In this document: positions 16,304 to 32,619 of the stretch, in pieces
How positions within the stretch are numbered: the first letter of the stretch is position 1
Layout: every line of letters begins with the position of its first letter
NCBI RefSeq assembly: GCF_019977275.1
Contig: NZ_AP024650.1
Location: forward strand, 1,612,001 to 1,676,000
Direction of reading: 5' to 3'
Origin: Arthrobacter sp. StoSoilB19
GTDB taxonomy: Bacteria > Actinomycetota > Actinomycetes > Actinomycetales > Micrococcaceae
DNA: 64,000 nucleotides
Program-made: the position numbers and the translations under genes
Notes under the pieces: model-generated
What the model saw: the letters and a program-made list of their open reading frames with translations, nothing else
What the model was told of the DNA's origin: nothing
Databases searched by the model: none

Positions 16304-17269
16304 CTACGGCACCAGGAGAACCTTTCCGGTGGTTTTCCGGCCCTCAAGGTCGCGGTGTGCCTGCCCGGCCTGGCTTAACGGGTAGCGGGCCCCGATGCGG
16401 ACCTTCAGGCTCCCGCCGGCGGCCGCTGCAAAGACCTCGTCGGAGCGCCAGCGTCGCTCCGCGGCATCCCGCAGGTAGTGGCCCATGGTGGGCCGGGTGA
16501 GGAACAGGGAACCCCCGGCGTTGAGGCGCTGCGGGTCAAATGGCGGGACCGGGCCGGAGGCTGCGCCGAACAGCACCAGCATTCCCCGGACACCAAGGGC
16601 GTTAAGGGAGCCGTCGAACGTATCCTTACCCACGCCGTCGTACACCACGTCCACGCCCTTGCCGCCGGTGAGCTCGCGCACGTGGTGCGGAAAACCTTCG
16701 TAGCGCAGCACATGGTCCGCGCCGGCCTCAAGGGCGAGGGCCTTTTTCCCGTCATTGGACACGGTGGTGATGACCCGGGCGCCCTTTGCCTTGAGCAGCT
16801 GGATGAGCAGCAGTCCAACCCCGCCGGCCCCGGCGTGCAGCAGTACGGTGTGCCCGGATTCCACCTTGAAGGTGGAATTGACCAGGTAGTGCGCGGTGAT
16901 GCCCTGGAGGGGAAGGGCGGCGGCGGTAAAGACATCCAGGCCTTTCGGTACCGGCAGTGCGGCGTCCTCATCCACCAGGGCGTAGTCCGCGTAGCAGTTC
17001 AGGCCCTCGGCCGTGGCTATCCGGTCGCCCACGGAGAAGCCGGTGACGCCTTCGCCCACGGCTTCCACCGTCCCTGCGGCTTCCGTGCCGGGGGTGAAGG
17101 GGTACTGGACTTTGTAGGTCCCACTGCGCTTGTAGGTGTCGATGAAGTTGACGCCGGCCGCCCCGACTTTGAAGAGCACCTGGCCCGGCCCCGGAGCGGG
17201 TGTTTGAACCTCGGCGTAGTCAAGGACTTCCGGTCCGCCTGCCTGCCGTGCGACGATTGCATGCGTCAT
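16304..17269 (-). CDS. NADPH:quinone oxidoreductase (Qor-like, zinc-free MDR)
   Basis: A 321-residue medium-chain dehydrogenase/reductase without the structural-zinc cysteine cluster. N-terminal GroES-like domain: HAIVARQAGGPEVLDYAEVQ, GVNFIDTYKRSGTY, PFTPGTEAAGTVEAVGEGV, GDRIATAEG. Rossmann domain: ALPLQGITAHYLVNSTF and the nucleotide-binding GAGGVGLLLIQLLKAKGARV. C-terminal part: VYDGVGKDTFDGSLNAL, LVLFGAASGPVPPFDPQRL, RPTMGHYL. These match E. coli Qor, which reduces quinones with NADPH. Start at 17269 is set by AGGAGA 5 nt upstream. It is divergent from argC with about 160 bp between. Confidence 0.9.
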   Translation of the reverse strand: MTHAIVARQAGGPEVLDYAEVQTPAPGPGQVLFKVGAAGVNFIDTYKRSGTYKVQYPFTPGTEAAGTVEAVGEGVTGFSVGDRIATAEGLNCYADYALVDEDAALPVPKGLDVFTAAALPLQGITAHYLVNSTFKVESGHTVLLHAGAGGVGLLLIQLLKAKGARVITTVSNDGKKALALEAGADHVLRYEGFPHHVRELTGGKGVDVVYDGVGKDTFDGSLNALGVRGMLVLFGAASGPVPPFDPQRLNAGGSLFLTRPTMGHYLRDAAERRWRSDEVFAAAAGGSLKVRIGARYPLSQAGQAHRDLEGRKTTGKVLLVP

Positions 17270-17381
17270 GGCTCTCCTTTCGCGGGTCCCGGCGTTTCCG
17301 GCCCCGGCTGCCGAGACCATCCTAGGGACACCGCAGACCGGCACGGCAAGTCCCGGCGTAACCGCAGGCCTCAAGGACGGC

Positions 17382-19626
<2,245 letters not shown>

Positions 19627-19679
19627 GGCCCCTCCAGCCATTGCCCGCCAAGGCATAAACCGCTGCGGAAAGTGACAAC

Positions 19680-20635
19680 ATGAACACCCAGACGCGTGAA
19701 ACCACCAGCATGTCCGCTGCCCAGGACAAGGCGGCAACCCTGATCGAGGCGCTGCCCTGGATCCAGCGGTTTGCCGGCACCACCATGGTGATCAAGTACG
19801 GCGGCAATGCCATGGTGAACGACGAACTCCGCCGCGCCTTCGCCGAAGACATCGTCTTCCTCCACCATGTGGGCATCCACCCCGTGGTGGTCCACGGCGG
19901 CGGCCCGCAGATCAACTCCATGCTGGGCCGGCTGGGCATCGAATCCGAGTTCAAGGGCGGCCTCCGGGTCACCACGCCCGAGGCCATGGATGTGGTCCGC
20001 ATGGTCCTCACCGGCCAGGTGGGACGCGAACTGGTGGGCCTGATCAACTCCCACGGGCCCTACGCCGTGGGCATGTCAGGTGAAGACGGCGGGCTGCTGC
20101 GCGCTGTCCGCACCGGCACCGTGGTGGACGGCGAAGAGGTGGACCTCGGGCTGGTGGGCGAGGTGGTGGGCGTCGACCCCGCCGGCATCGTGGACATCCT
20201 CGACGCCGGCCGCATCCCCGTGATCTCCACGGTGGCCCCGGAAATTGTCGACGGCGGAGAAAGCGTGGCGGGGACCGCGCGGTTCCAGCCCACGGGCCAG
20301 GTCCTGAACGTCAACGCGGACACCGCAGCGGCCGCCGTCGCCTCGGCGCTGGGCGCTTCGAAGCTGGTGATCCTCACCGACGTTGAAGGCCTCTACGCCA
20401 ACTGGCCGGACAAGACTTCCCTGATCTCCTCCCTCACGGCGTCGGAGCTGCGGGAGATGCTGCCCAGGCTCGAGTCCGGGATGATCCCCAAGATGGCGGC
20501 CTGCCTCAAGGCCGTTGACGAGGGCGTGGAACGGGCACACATCGTGGACGGGCGCCTGGCCCACTCCATGCTTCTGGAAACATTTACGACGGCGGGCATC
20601 GGCACCCAGGTAGTCCCGGACGAGGAGATCAACGG

Positions 20636-20639
<4 letters not shown>
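19680..20639 (+). CDS. argB: Acetylglutamate kinase
   Basis: A 319-residue amino-acid kinase that phosphorylates N-acetylglutamate. Conserved elements: [11 protein letters not shown] (phosphate-binding Lys), [39 protein letters not shown], and [31 protein letters not shown]. The long N-terminal helix ([16 protein letters not shown]) marks the arginine-feedback-inhibited hexameric form. Start at 19680 or 19710 (MSAAQDK); the former has GGAAAG upstream. ATGA overlap with argD. Confidence 0.96.
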
Positions 20640-22886
<2,247 letters not shown>

Positions 22887-22887
<1 letters not shown>

Positions 22888-23417
22888 TGTCCGCCCAGCC
22901 GTCCTCCCCGGGCACCAGCCCGGCCACCAAGACCGCCCGGCAGGCGCGCATCACCGCCATCCTCACCGGGCAGTCCGTGCGTTCCCAGGCCGAGCTTGCG
23001 GCGCTGCTGGCCGACGACGGCGTGCAGGTCACCCAGGCCACGCTGTCCCGCGACCTGGTGGAACTGGGCGCCGTCCGCGTCCGCGGCAAGGAAGGCGTCC
23101 TGGTCTACGCCGTTCCCGGCGAAGGCGGCGAGCGGGCCGCAAAAAGCGGCGTGACGCAGGAGATCCTGGATGCCCGGCTGGCCCGGCTGTGCAGCGAACT
23201 GCTGGTCACCGCCGAAGCCTCGGCCAACATCGCGGTCCTGCGCACTCCGCCCGGCGCCGCGAACTTCCTGGCCCTGGCCATCGACCACTCGGTGATGCCG
23301 TCCATCCTGGGCACCATCGCCGGGGACGACACCGTCCTGCTGGTCTCCCGCGACCCGCTGGGCGGACCGGACCTGGCAGCCCGCTTCCTGCAAATGGCAG
23401 AAGAAGCCGGGCAATAA
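22887..23417 (+). CDS. argR: Arginine repressor
   Basis: A 176-residue ArgR/AhrC-type regulator. N-terminal winged HTH ([40 protein letters not shown], where SRDL is the family's recognition-helix signature), then the C-terminal hexamerisation and arginine-binding domain ([41 protein letters not shown]). Forms hexamers that bind ARG boxes; the two boxes ahead of argC are its obvious target, closing an autoregulatory loop because argR lies in the same operon. Confidence 0.95.
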
Positions 23418-23462
23418 GCTTGAAGACAACGAACCAACCAACCCCAACAAGGAGCATCTAAA

Positions 23463-26101
<2,639 letters not shown>

Positions 26102-26113
26102 ATACCGGATCTG

Positions 26114-26148
26114 CAAGGGGCGCCGTGGTTTTTCCGCGGGGCCCCTTG
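26114..26148 (+). terminator. Terminator of the arg operon
   Basis: CAAGGGGC (26114-26121) pairs with GCCCCTTG (26141-26148), with a partly paired interior around TTTTT. Begins 12 bp after the argH stop. Confidence 0.7.
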
Positions 26149-26159
26149 CTGATTGTGGC

Positions 26160-26165
26160 TAGGGT
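26160..26165 (+). promoter_or_regulatory. Putative -10 box, leaderless PNPOx-like gene
   Basis: TAGGGT ends 6 nt before ATG 26172. GGAG lies between, but only 3 nt from the ATG, too close to act as a normal Shine-Dalgarno. Confidence 0.4.
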
Positions 26166-26171
26166 GGAGCC

Positions 26172-26720
26172 ATGAGCGAAACCTTCCGCAAGTTCCTTCG
26201 CACCCTTCCCGATTTTCCCTCCGGCCTGCCCGGTTTCGACCCGGACAACGCCCCGCAGGACCCGGCGCTGCTGTTCAAGCAGTGGCTGGATGAGGCGCTG
26301 GACGCGGGGGAGCAGCAGCCGCACGCGTTCAGCCTGGCCACGGTGGGCGCGGCATCCGGCGGTGGGCAGCAGCCGTCCTCGCGGATGCTGATCCTGAAGA
26401 ACATTGACGACGACGGCTGGCACTTCGCCACGTCACGCACCTCCCGCAAGGGCCGGGAGCTGGCCGCTGAACCACGTGCCGCCATGAACTTCTACTGGCC
26501 GGGCCTGGGCCGCCAGGTCCGGGTGGCCGGCGCTGTGGCCGAGCTTTCTGCCGAGGCTTCCGCGGTGGACTGGCACGAGCGGCCCCGGGCCGACGGAAGC
26601 GACAATCCCCAGTGGCAGCTCTACGCCCTCCAGCCCGTCGAGATCGAGTTCTGGCAGGCCAGCAACGACGGCAACCATGTCCGGCACCGTGTCGGGCCGG
26701 ACGGATCGCCGCTGGAATAA
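26172..26720 (+). CDS. Pyridoxamine 5'-phosphate oxidase family protein
   Basis: A 182-residue FMN-binding split-barrel protein. PdxH-like features: DPALLFKQWLDEALDAGEQQPHAFSLATVG, SSRMLILKNIDDDGWHFATS, SRKGRELAAEPRAAMNFYWPGLGRQVRVAGAV. E. coli PdxH is about 218 residues and ends in a conserved Arg-Leu-Ala-Pro tail. Here the C-terminus is short and ends RHRVGPDGSPLE, so part of the classical substrate-binding segment is missing. It could still be PdxH or a related flavin reductase-like protein; substrate is unproven. Confidence 0.75.
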   Translation: MSETFRKFLRTLPDFPSGLPGFDPDNAPQDPALLFKQWLDEALDAGEQQPHAFSLATVGAASGGGQQPSSRMLILKNIDDDGWHFATSRTSRKGRELAAEPRAAMNFYWPGLGRQVRVAGAVAELSAEASAVDWHERPRADGSDNPQWQLYALQPVEIEFWQASNDGNHVRHRVGPDGSPLE

Positions 26721-26746
26721 GTAGCTGGCGCGCCTGGGTGCTCGGC

Positions 26747-26752
26747 TAGGCT
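26747..26752 (+). promoter_or_regulatory. Putative -10 box, leaderless mycothiol-enzyme gene
   Basis: TAGGCT ends 6 nt before ATG 26759; no Shine-Dalgarno sequence is present. Confidence 0.45.
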
Positions 26753-26758
26753 GGCCGC

Positions 26759-27496
26759 ATGACCTCTCCTTCTCCTGCCGGCCTCCTGGCCGAACTGCAC
26801 ACGGCCGGCGCCGCGCTGGCTGCCGGGCTGGACCGGATTCCCGACGGCGGCGAACGTGCTCCGTCCACGCTTCCCGGCTGGAGCCGCGGGCACCTTTTGG
26901 CCCACCTCGCCGGAATCTGCGACGCCCTGGCCCGTCAGGTGGAGTACGGCCGCCGCGGTGAAACGGTGGAGCTTTACGACGGCGGCGTGGAAGGCCGCAA
27001 CCGCGCCATCGATCTGGCCGCGGGGCACAGCCTTGGGCAGCACAGGGAGGACGTCGATGCTGCGCTGCGCCGCGCGCTGGCGGCTTTTGACGCACTGGAC
27101 GGGGATGAGTGGCAGACGCCCATCGCGTTCCGCGACGGCGTCATCTTCGATGCGGGGCTGGCGCTATGGCGCGAGCTCGTCATCCACACCGCGGACCTGG
27201 ATGCCGGCACGGGACCCGAAACCTGGAACAGGGAATTCTGCTCCCACCTCTTCGACTTCCTGGCCGCCCGCGTCCCGGCCGGTACCCGGCTTGTCCTGCA
27301 GCCGGTGGCACTTCCGCCGCTGGCCCTTGGCGCCGGCGGCAGCACCGTCGTCGTCAGCGGCATGGTCACGGATATCGCCGCCTGGCTCGCTGGGCGCAAG
27401 CCGTCGCTGGACAGCCTGCGGGCCACCGCCGCCGGGGACGGCACCGACCTTCCCGCCCTGCTGCCCTGGCCTTCGGCGATGCCCGACCCAAAGTAG
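26759..27496 (+). CDS. Mycothiol-dependent maleylpyruvate isomerase family protein (DinB-like)
   Basis: A 245-residue protein with the MDMPI_N/DinB four-helix bundle: LPGWSRGHLLAHLAGICDALARQ near residue 40 supplies one metal-binding His, and LWRELVIHTADLDAG near 140 supplies others. A C-terminal SCP2-like or MDMPI_C part follows (VSGMVTDIAAWLAGRKPSLDSL). Family members use mycothiol, the thiol cofactor restricted to actinobacteria, as a co-substrate or for S-transfer; the specific substrate is unknown. Confidence 0.8.
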   Translation: MTSPSPAGLLAELHTAGAALAAGLDRIPDGGERAPSTLPGWSRGHLLAHLAGICDALARQVEYGRRGETVELYDGGVEGRNRAIDLAAGHSLGQHREDVDAALRRALAAFDALDGDEWQTPIAFRDGVIFDAGLALWRELVIHTADLDAGTGPETWNREFCSHLFDFLAARVPAGTRLVLQPVALPPLALGAGGSTVVVSGMVTDIAAWLAGRKPSLDSLRATAAGDGTDLPALLPWPSAMPDPK

Positions 27497-27502
27497 TCGT
27501 CC

Positions 27503-28012
27503 TCAACTGAAGCAGTCCTGGCCAGCCTCGCGGGCCAGCAGGCTTTCCTTGATGGGCAGGCCCCAGCGGAAGCCGCCCAGCGAGCCATCGGTCCGGATCA
27601 CCCGGTGGCAGGGAACGAACAACGCCGCTGCGTTGAAGGCACAGGCGCTGGCCGCCGCCCTGACCGCACGCGGGTTGCCCGCGAGGGCCGCATACTCGGT
27701 GTATGTAACGGGTGAGCCGGGTTTGACCTGGCGCAGCACGTCCCAGGCGTGGGCGCGGAACGGGCCCGACTGCTGCAGGACCCGGACTGACATGGCGGGA
27801 GCGGGGTCGCCGTCGTAGAAGGCTTCAACGGCGGACGAGATCCCGCCAAGGCTTGCCACCTCTTCCACGGCGTCGGGCCGCAGCGTGGGATGGACCTGTC
27901 CGGTGAGTTCTGCAAGGCCTGCCGTCCAGCCCGAAGCGAGGACCACACCGTCCCGGGCAAGGATGGTGAAGGGCCCGTCAGGCGTGGACAGCTGCATCAG
28001 TTGCGCTTTCAT
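27503..28012 (-). CDS. ogt: Methylated-DNA-[protein]-cysteine S-methyltransferase
   Basis: A 169-residue suicide repair protein that takes methyl groups from O6-methylguanine onto the Cys of the PCHRV motif ([20 protein letters not shown]). The helix-turn-helix region [26 protein letters not shown] and the Asn/Arg segment [16 protein letters not shown] are present. Start at 28012 overlaps the ada-alkA stop (ATGA), so the two genes are translationally coupled and form an adaptive-response-like operon. Confidence 0.93.
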   Translation of the reverse strand: MKAQLMQLSTPDGPFTILARDGVVLASGWTAGLAELTGQVHPTLRPDAVEEVASLGGISSAVEAFYDGDPAPAMSVRVLQQSGPFRAHAWDVLRQVKPGSPVTYTEYAALAGNPRAVRAAASACAFNAAALFVPCHRVIRTDGSLGGFRWGLPIKESLLAREAGQDCFS

Positions 28013-29487
28013 GGCATCCCTTTCGCGGGAACGGTTGTTGTCGGTGCGGGCCGTGCTGCGGCGCGCCACAGGTGCATGGTGGCGTAGGAGCGCCACGGGC
28101 TGGTCTCCCGGAAGTCCGGGCTCAGGGCGCTGTCACCATTATCGATGGCGCGGATTCCGTTCCGAACGGCGGCGTCGTTGGCGAGGAAGACGTCCGGGGC
28201 GCCCAGGACCCGCATGGCCACGTACCCCACGGTCCATGGTCCCACCCCCGGCAAGGGCAGCAGTTTGGCGCCCAGGCCGGTTAGGTCGTCCCCATAGCCG
28301 AACTCCAGTTCTCCGGCGGCCATGGCCGAGGCCGCCTGGAGGAGCGATTCGGTCCGTCTCCTGGGCCCGCGCAGCAGGTGGCCCGCCGCGGCTATTTGGG
28401 CCGGCGTCGGGAAGAGCCTGTCCAGGCCGTCGCCGGCCGTGCTGCTGGGACTGCCGGCGGCGGACAGTTGGGTCAGTGCGGTCCGGGCCGCCGCCACCGT
28501 GATCTGCTGGCCCACCATGGCCCGCACCAGCAGTTCCTGCGGGTCCAGCGCCCCCGGCATCCTCATTCCGGGAGCGCCGGCAACGGAGGCGGCAAGCCTG
28601 GGGTCGGCCGTGAGGGAACCGTCGATCGCTTCGGGGTCTGCGTCCAGGTCGAACAGCCTCCGCACGCGGCTCAGCAGTGCCGGAAGGTCCCGCAGGTCCA
28701 CCGCACCCACGGTGAGGGTGAGCTGCCGTGCCCGCGTGCCGCCGTCGTACGCCACCTGGAAGCGCGCATCGCCATGGGGGAGCCGCAGGGTCCGTGCGTA
28801 GGAGGTGGCCGTGCCCTCCTCGATGCCGGGGATGGCACGGACCGCAAGGAAGGAGAAGATGCTTGGATCGAACGGCGGACGGTAGGGCAGGCCAAGGGTC
28901 AGCGCCGTCGTGCCGCCACCAGGGGCCGGGTGCCGGACCGTCCTGCGAAGTGCGGTGGGGGTCATGTCGAACACCTCGGCGATGGTCTCGTTGAACTGCC
29001 GCACGCTGCTGAAGCCGGCCGCGAAGGCGATGTCGGCCAGCTTCATGGAGGTGGACACCAGCAGGGTACGTGCGGTCTGCGCCCTCGCAGCGCGGGCCAG
29101 CGACAGGGGACCGGCACCCAGTTCCTGCCCCAGGATCCGGTTAAGCTGGCGCGGCGAATACCCCAGGCGGGACGCGAGGCCTGCCACCCCGTCCCGGTTG
29201 ATCACGCCGTCGTTGATCAGCCGCATGGCCCGGCCCGCAACGTCCTGCCGCACGTTCCAGGCAGGGGTTCCCGGCACCGCCTCCGGCAGGCAGCGCTTGC
29301 AGGCCCGGTATCCCGCCTCGTGTGCCGCGGCGGACGTCTCGTAAAACGTCACGTTGGACGCCTTGGGGGTGCGGGCCGGGCAGGAGGGGCGGCAGTAGAT
29401 CCCGGTTGTGCGGACGGCGGTATAGAACTGGCCGTCGAACCGGGGGTCGCGGGCATCGATTGCCCGGTAGCGCTGCCAGAAGTCCAT
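28009..29487 (-). CDS. Ada-type regulator fused to AlkA 3-methyladenine DNA glycosylase
   Basis: A 492-residue three-part protein. Residues 1-75: Ada methyl-phosphotriester domain ([20 protein letters not shown]), with four zinc Cys at 32, 36, 63 and 66; Cys32 is the probable methyl acceptor. About 80-180: AraC-type HTH ([41 protein letters not shown]). About 200-480: AlkA N-domain and HhH-GPD glycosylase ([18 protein letters not shown], then [11 protein letters not shown] with the catalytic Asp). It would sense phosphotriester damage, activate transcription and remove alkylated bases. ATG at 29487 follows GGAGGA. Faces mpg divergently. Confidence 0.93.
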   Translation of the reverse strand: MDFWQRYRAIDARDPRFDGQFYTAVRTTGIYCRPSCPARTPKASNVTFYETSAAAHEAGYRACKRCLPEAVPGTPAWNVRQDVAGRAMRLINDGVINRDGVAGLASRLGYSPRQLNRILGQELGAGPLSLARAARAQTARTLLVSTSMKLADIAFAAGFSSVRQFNETIAEVFDMTPTALRRTVRHPAPGGGTTALTLGLPYRPPFDPSIFSFLAVRAIPGIEEGTATSYARTLRLPHGDARFQVAYDGGTRARQLTLTVGAVDLRDLPALLSRVRRLFDLDADPEAIDGSLTADPRLAASVAGAPGMRMPGALDPQELLVRAMVGQQITVAAARTALTQLSAAGSPSSTAGDGLDRLFPTPAQIAAAGHLLRGPRRRTESLLQAASAMAAGELEFGYGDDLTGLGAKLLPLPGVGPWTVGYVAMRVLGAPDVFLANDAAVRNGIRAIDNGDSALSPDFRETSPWRSYATMHLWRAAARPAPTTTVPAKGMP

Positions 29488-29603
29488 TCCTCCATCCTGC
29501 CAGCCCACCCCGGCCGGTACTAGCGGAAATCGGACATGGCCGTGGAGGGCGGGAATCCGGCGCCGGGGCGGCTGCCGGGCGGATGAAACGGGCTGCATCC
29601 GGG

Positions 29604-29609
29604 TAAAGT
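29604..29609 (+). promoter_or_regulatory. Putative -10 box, leaderless mpg
   Basis: TAAAGT ends 6 nt before ATG 29616; no Shine-Dalgarno sequence is visible. The 128-bp gap to ada-alkA holds both divergent promoters and is the natural place for an Ada-binding site. Confidence 0.4.
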
Positions 29610-29615
29610 CGAGCA

Positions 29616-30275
29616 ATGAACGAAAGTGCTCCGGACGCCGGGACGCTCCGGAGTTTCCTGTCCGGAGATGCCCGCGAGCTCGCCCCGCAGCTGCTTGGCG
29701 CCGTACTGACGCACCAGTCCCGGGACGGCGCGGTGTCCATCCGGCTCACCGAGGTGGAGGCCTACCTTGGGCCCGAGGATTCGCTCCATCCGGACCCGGG
29801 CTCGCATACCTACCGGGGCCCGACACCCCGCAATGCGCCAATGTTCGGCCCCGCCGGGCACCTCTACGTCTACTTCACCTACGGCATGCACCACTGCACC
29901 AACATTGTCTGCGGCCCGGCAGGCGTTGCGTCCGCCCTGCTGCTGCGGGCAGGGGAGGTGGTGGACGGACTTGAACTGGCGCAACGGCGCCGTCCGACGT
30001 CGAGAACGCCCGCCGACCTGGCCAGCGGTCCGGCCCGCCTGGCCAAAGCGCTTGGATTGACGACGGCGGACAGTGGCCGGGACGCGCTGGCTCCACCTTT
30101 CGGCCTGGAGCTTCCCTCCTGCACCGGCGGTCCGGTAAGTACTGGCCCGCGGGTGGGCGTGGCCGGCGCCGGGGGATCGGCGGAATACGCCTGGCGATTC
30201 TGGCTCACCGGCGACCCCACCGTCTCCAAATACAAGGCTGCCAAGCCCCGGATCCGGAAGCAGCCGGCACGTTGA
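29616..30275 (+). CDS. mpg: 3-methyladenine DNA glycosylase (AAG/MPG type)
   Basis: A 219-residue monofunctional glycosylase unrelated in fold to AlkA. Family marks: [18 protein letters not shown], the active-site [17 protein letters not shown] with the catalytic Glu, [29 protein letters not shown], and [15 protein letters not shown]. Removes 3-methyladenine, 7-methylguanine and hypoxanthine. Its position beside tyrS is also seen in mycobacteria; proximity to ada-alkA and ogt makes an alkylation-repair cluster. The stop codon lies in the loop of a hairpin. Confidence 0.93.
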   Translation: MNESAPDAGTLRSFLSGDARELAPQLLGAVLTHQSRDGAVSIRLTEVEAYLGPEDSLHPDPGSHTYRGPTPRNAPMFGPAGHLYVYFTYGMHHCTNIVCGPAGVASALLLRAGEVVDGLELAQRRRPTSRTPADLASGPARLAKALGLTTADSGRDALAPPFGLELPSCTGGPVSTGPRVGVAGAGGSAEYAWRFWLTGDPTVSKYKAAKPRIRKQPAR

Positions 30276-30285
30276 CTGCCGGCTG
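30261..30285 (+). terminator. Hairpin over the mpg stop codon
   Basis: CAGCCGGCA (30261-30269) and TGCCGGCTG (30277-30285) form a perfect 9-bp stem; the loop holds the mpg TGA. No U tract. Confidence 0.6.
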
Positions 30286-30286
30286 C

Positions 30287-30303
30287 AACGTTTCACAAGC
30301 GTT
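30287..30303. promoter_or_regulatory. Palindrome upstream of helD
   Basis: AACGTTTCACAAGCGTT is a near-perfect palindrome (6 of 7 arm positions), 15 bp upstream of a TAGAAT -10-like box (30318-30323). A further AACGTT lies at 30350-30355, next to the start codon. This is a candidate operator; no known consensus was matched with certainty. Confidence 0.4.
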
Positions 30304-30356
30304 AATGGAAATGGTTGTAGAATGGACGGTCTGTCTTTCGCGATAGGGGAACGTTA

Positions 30357-32585
30357 ATGCACGACGCCGAATTGGCCCACGAACGGGAGTATGTAGCCGG
30401 CCTGTATGCCCGGCTGGAGGAACTCCGGGAGGAAAAGCGCCGCCAGCTGGCGCAGGTCCGGCGCGCCGGAGCCGTGGGCACCATGCAGAACGTTTCGGAA
30501 CGTGATGCGTTCGCTGCACTGTATGAGGACCGCCTGGCCCAGCTGGACGCCGTCGATGACCGGCTGGTGTTCGGCCGCCTGGACCTGGACTCCGGTGAAG
30601 CCCAGTACATTGGCCGCATCGGGCTTACCACCGAGGACCTGCAGCGGCTGATGGTGGACTGGCGTGCGCCCGAGGCCGGGCACTTCTACCAGGCCACGGC
30701 CTTCGACCGGCAGGGCGTCCGCCGCCGCCGGCACCTGATCCTGCAGGGGCGGGACGTCAAGGCGATCGAGGATGACGTCCTGGATGCGGGGATGCTTACC
30801 GACGACGAATCGCTGCAGGGCGAAGGGGCCCTGCTCGCGGCCCTGAACTCCAAGCGGACCGGCCGCATGTCGGACATCGTCAGCACCATCCAGTCGGAAC
30901 AGGACCGCATCATCCGGTCCTCCATTTCCGGCGCCGTCGTGGTCCAGGGCGGGCCGGGCACCGGCAAAACCGCCGTGGCCCTGCACCGGGCCGCCTACCT
31001 GCTGTACACCCACCGTGACCGCCTCAAAAGTGCCGGCGTGCTCCTGGTGGGGCCGTCGTCGTCGTTCATGAAGTACATCGAACGGGTGCTGCCCTCGCTC
31101 GGGGAAACCGGTGTCGTCATGGCCAGCGTGGGCCGCCTGATGCCCGGCATCAATGCCGTTCCCGAAACAGATGCGGACGTGGCAGCCCTGAAGGGCCGCC
31201 TGGACATGGCCGCGATCGTGGCCAACGCCGTGTCCAACCGCATGCGCGTCCCCGCGCAGAACCGGATCCTTGAAGTGGACGGCCGCAAGCTCACCCTCAC
31301 ACCCCGGCAGGTCCGGCGTGCAAGGGAACGTGCCCGCGCCACCGGAAAGCCGTACAACGAGGCACGCGTGACGTTCGTGAAGATCCTGCTGCGCGAGCTG
31401 ACCGAACAGATGACCGAGCTCGTCGAAGCCGGCAACCTCGGCAACAACGCGGACCGCTCGTACCTTGCCGAAGATGTCCGGACGGCCCGCGATGTGCGGA
31501 TTGCGCTGAACCTGTGCTGGATGCCCATGACGCCGGAGAAGCTGATCTCGGATCTGTTCAGCAAGCCGGAGGTGCTGGAATTCTGCACCCCCAACCTGAC
31601 CCCGGCCCAGCGGGCGCTGCTGCAGCGTCCCGCGGATGCCCCGTGGACGGAATCGGACGTGCCGCTGCTGGACGAGGCCGCCGAACTGCTCGGCGAGCTG
31701 GACCCGGCCGCCGGGCGCGGACTGGCCCAGCAGGAGCATGACCGTGCCCGCGACCTTGCCAACGCCAAGCAGACCCTGGTCAACATGCAGGCCGCGGGCG
31801 TGGACCCCCTGATGTCCGCGGAGGAACTGGCCGAGCAGAACCAGGAACAGGAAGGGCGGCAAACCGCTGCCGAACGCGCAACGAGCGACCGCACCTGGGC
31901 CTTCGGGCACATCGTGGTGGATGAGGCGCAGGAACTCTCACCCATGCAGTGGCGGCTCCTGGTCCGGCGCTGCCCGCTGAAGTCCTTCACCATCGTGGGC
32001 GACATCGCGCAGACCAGCTCTGTGGCCGGAGCCAACTCGTGGCAGGGGGCGCTTGCTCCGCTGTTCGGTGACCGCTGGCAGCTGGAGGAGCTGACCGTCA
32101 ACTACCGCACCCCCTCGCAGATCGCCGAAGCCGCCGTCAGGATGGCCAACGCGGCTGGCCTGGTGGTTTCCGCGCCGAAGGCCGTTCGTGAGGGGCGCTG
32201 GGCGCCCATCATCGACGAAGTAGGGAACGGCGCGGTGGTCGGCCGGCTCGTGGAGGTCCTCCCGGAAGAACTTGACGCGCTCGACGGCGGCCTGCTCGCC
32301 GTGATCGCCGATGGTGACCTCCTGCCCCAGGCCACAGCAGCACTGCGAGCCGTGTATGGGCGACGGATCGGCACCGGCGCCGGCAGCTACGAGCAGGACA
32401 TCGTGGTGATCAGCCCGCGCGAGGCCAAGGGCCTGGAGTTCGACGGCGTGGTGGTCCTGGAACCATCCGTCATGCTTAACCATGAGCACGGCAAGGTGGG
32501 GGACCTGTACGTAGCCATGACACGTGCAACACAGCGCCTGCGGCTGATTGCCTCGCAACCCGTGCCTGCCGGGATTGCCGGCTGA
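30357..32585 (+). CDS. helD: HelD-family RNA polymerase recycling helicase (HelR-like)
   Basis: A 742-residue superfamily 1 (UvrD-like) ATPase. An N-terminal coiled coil (residues 1-35, HEREYVAGLYARLEELREEK) would enter the RNA polymerase secondary channel, and LMVDWRAPEAGHFYQAT follows. Walker A GGPGTGKTAVALHRAAYLL is at 198-205; later HIVVDEAQELSPMQWRLL (Walker B), TIVGDIAQTSS and VNYRTPSQIAEAA, with SPREAKGLEFDGVVVLEP near the end. Actinobacterial class II HelD proteins of this length remove stalled polymerase from DNA, and HelR variants confer rifamycin tolerance. The tolerance role here is inference. Monocistronic, with a palindrome upstream. Confidence 0.9.
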   Translation: MHDAELAHEREYVAGLYARLEELREEKRRQLAQVRRAGAVGTMQNVSERDAFAALYEDRLAQLDAVDDRLVFGRLDLDSGEAQYIGRIGLTTEDLQRLMVDWRAPEAGHFYQATAFDRQGVRRRRHLILQGRDVKAIEDDVLDAGMLTDDESLQGEGALLAALNSKRTGRMSDIVSTIQSEQDRIIRSSISGAVVVQGGPGTGKTAVALHRAAYLLYTHRDRLKSAGVLLVGPSSSFMKYIERVLPSLGETGVVMASVGRLMPGINAVPETDADVAALKGRLDMAAIVANAVSNRMRVPAQNRILEVDGRKLTLTPRQVRRARERARATGKPYNEARVTFVKILLRELTEQMTELVEAGNLGNNADRSYLAEDVRTARDVRIALNLCWMPMTPEKLISDLFSKPEVLEFCTPNLTPAQRALLQRPADAPWTESDVPLLDEAAELLGELDPAAGRGLAQQEHDRARDLANAKQTLVNMQAAGVDPLMSAEELAEQNQEQEGRQTAAERATSDRTWAFGHIVVDEAQELSPMQWRLLVRRCPLKSFTIVGDIAQTSSVAGANSWQGALAPLFGDRWQLEELTVNYRTPSQIAEAAVRMANAAGLVVSAPKAVREGRWAPIIDEVGNGAVVGRLVEVLPEELDALDGGLLAVIADGDLLPQATAALRAVYGRRIGTGAGSYEQDIVVISPREAKGLEFDGVVVLEPSVMLNHEHGKVGDLYVAMTRATQRLRLIASQPVPAGIAG

Positions 32586-32619
32586 CCCGGCGCCGGGCGT
32601 TACTGCTAACTTAGGAAGC

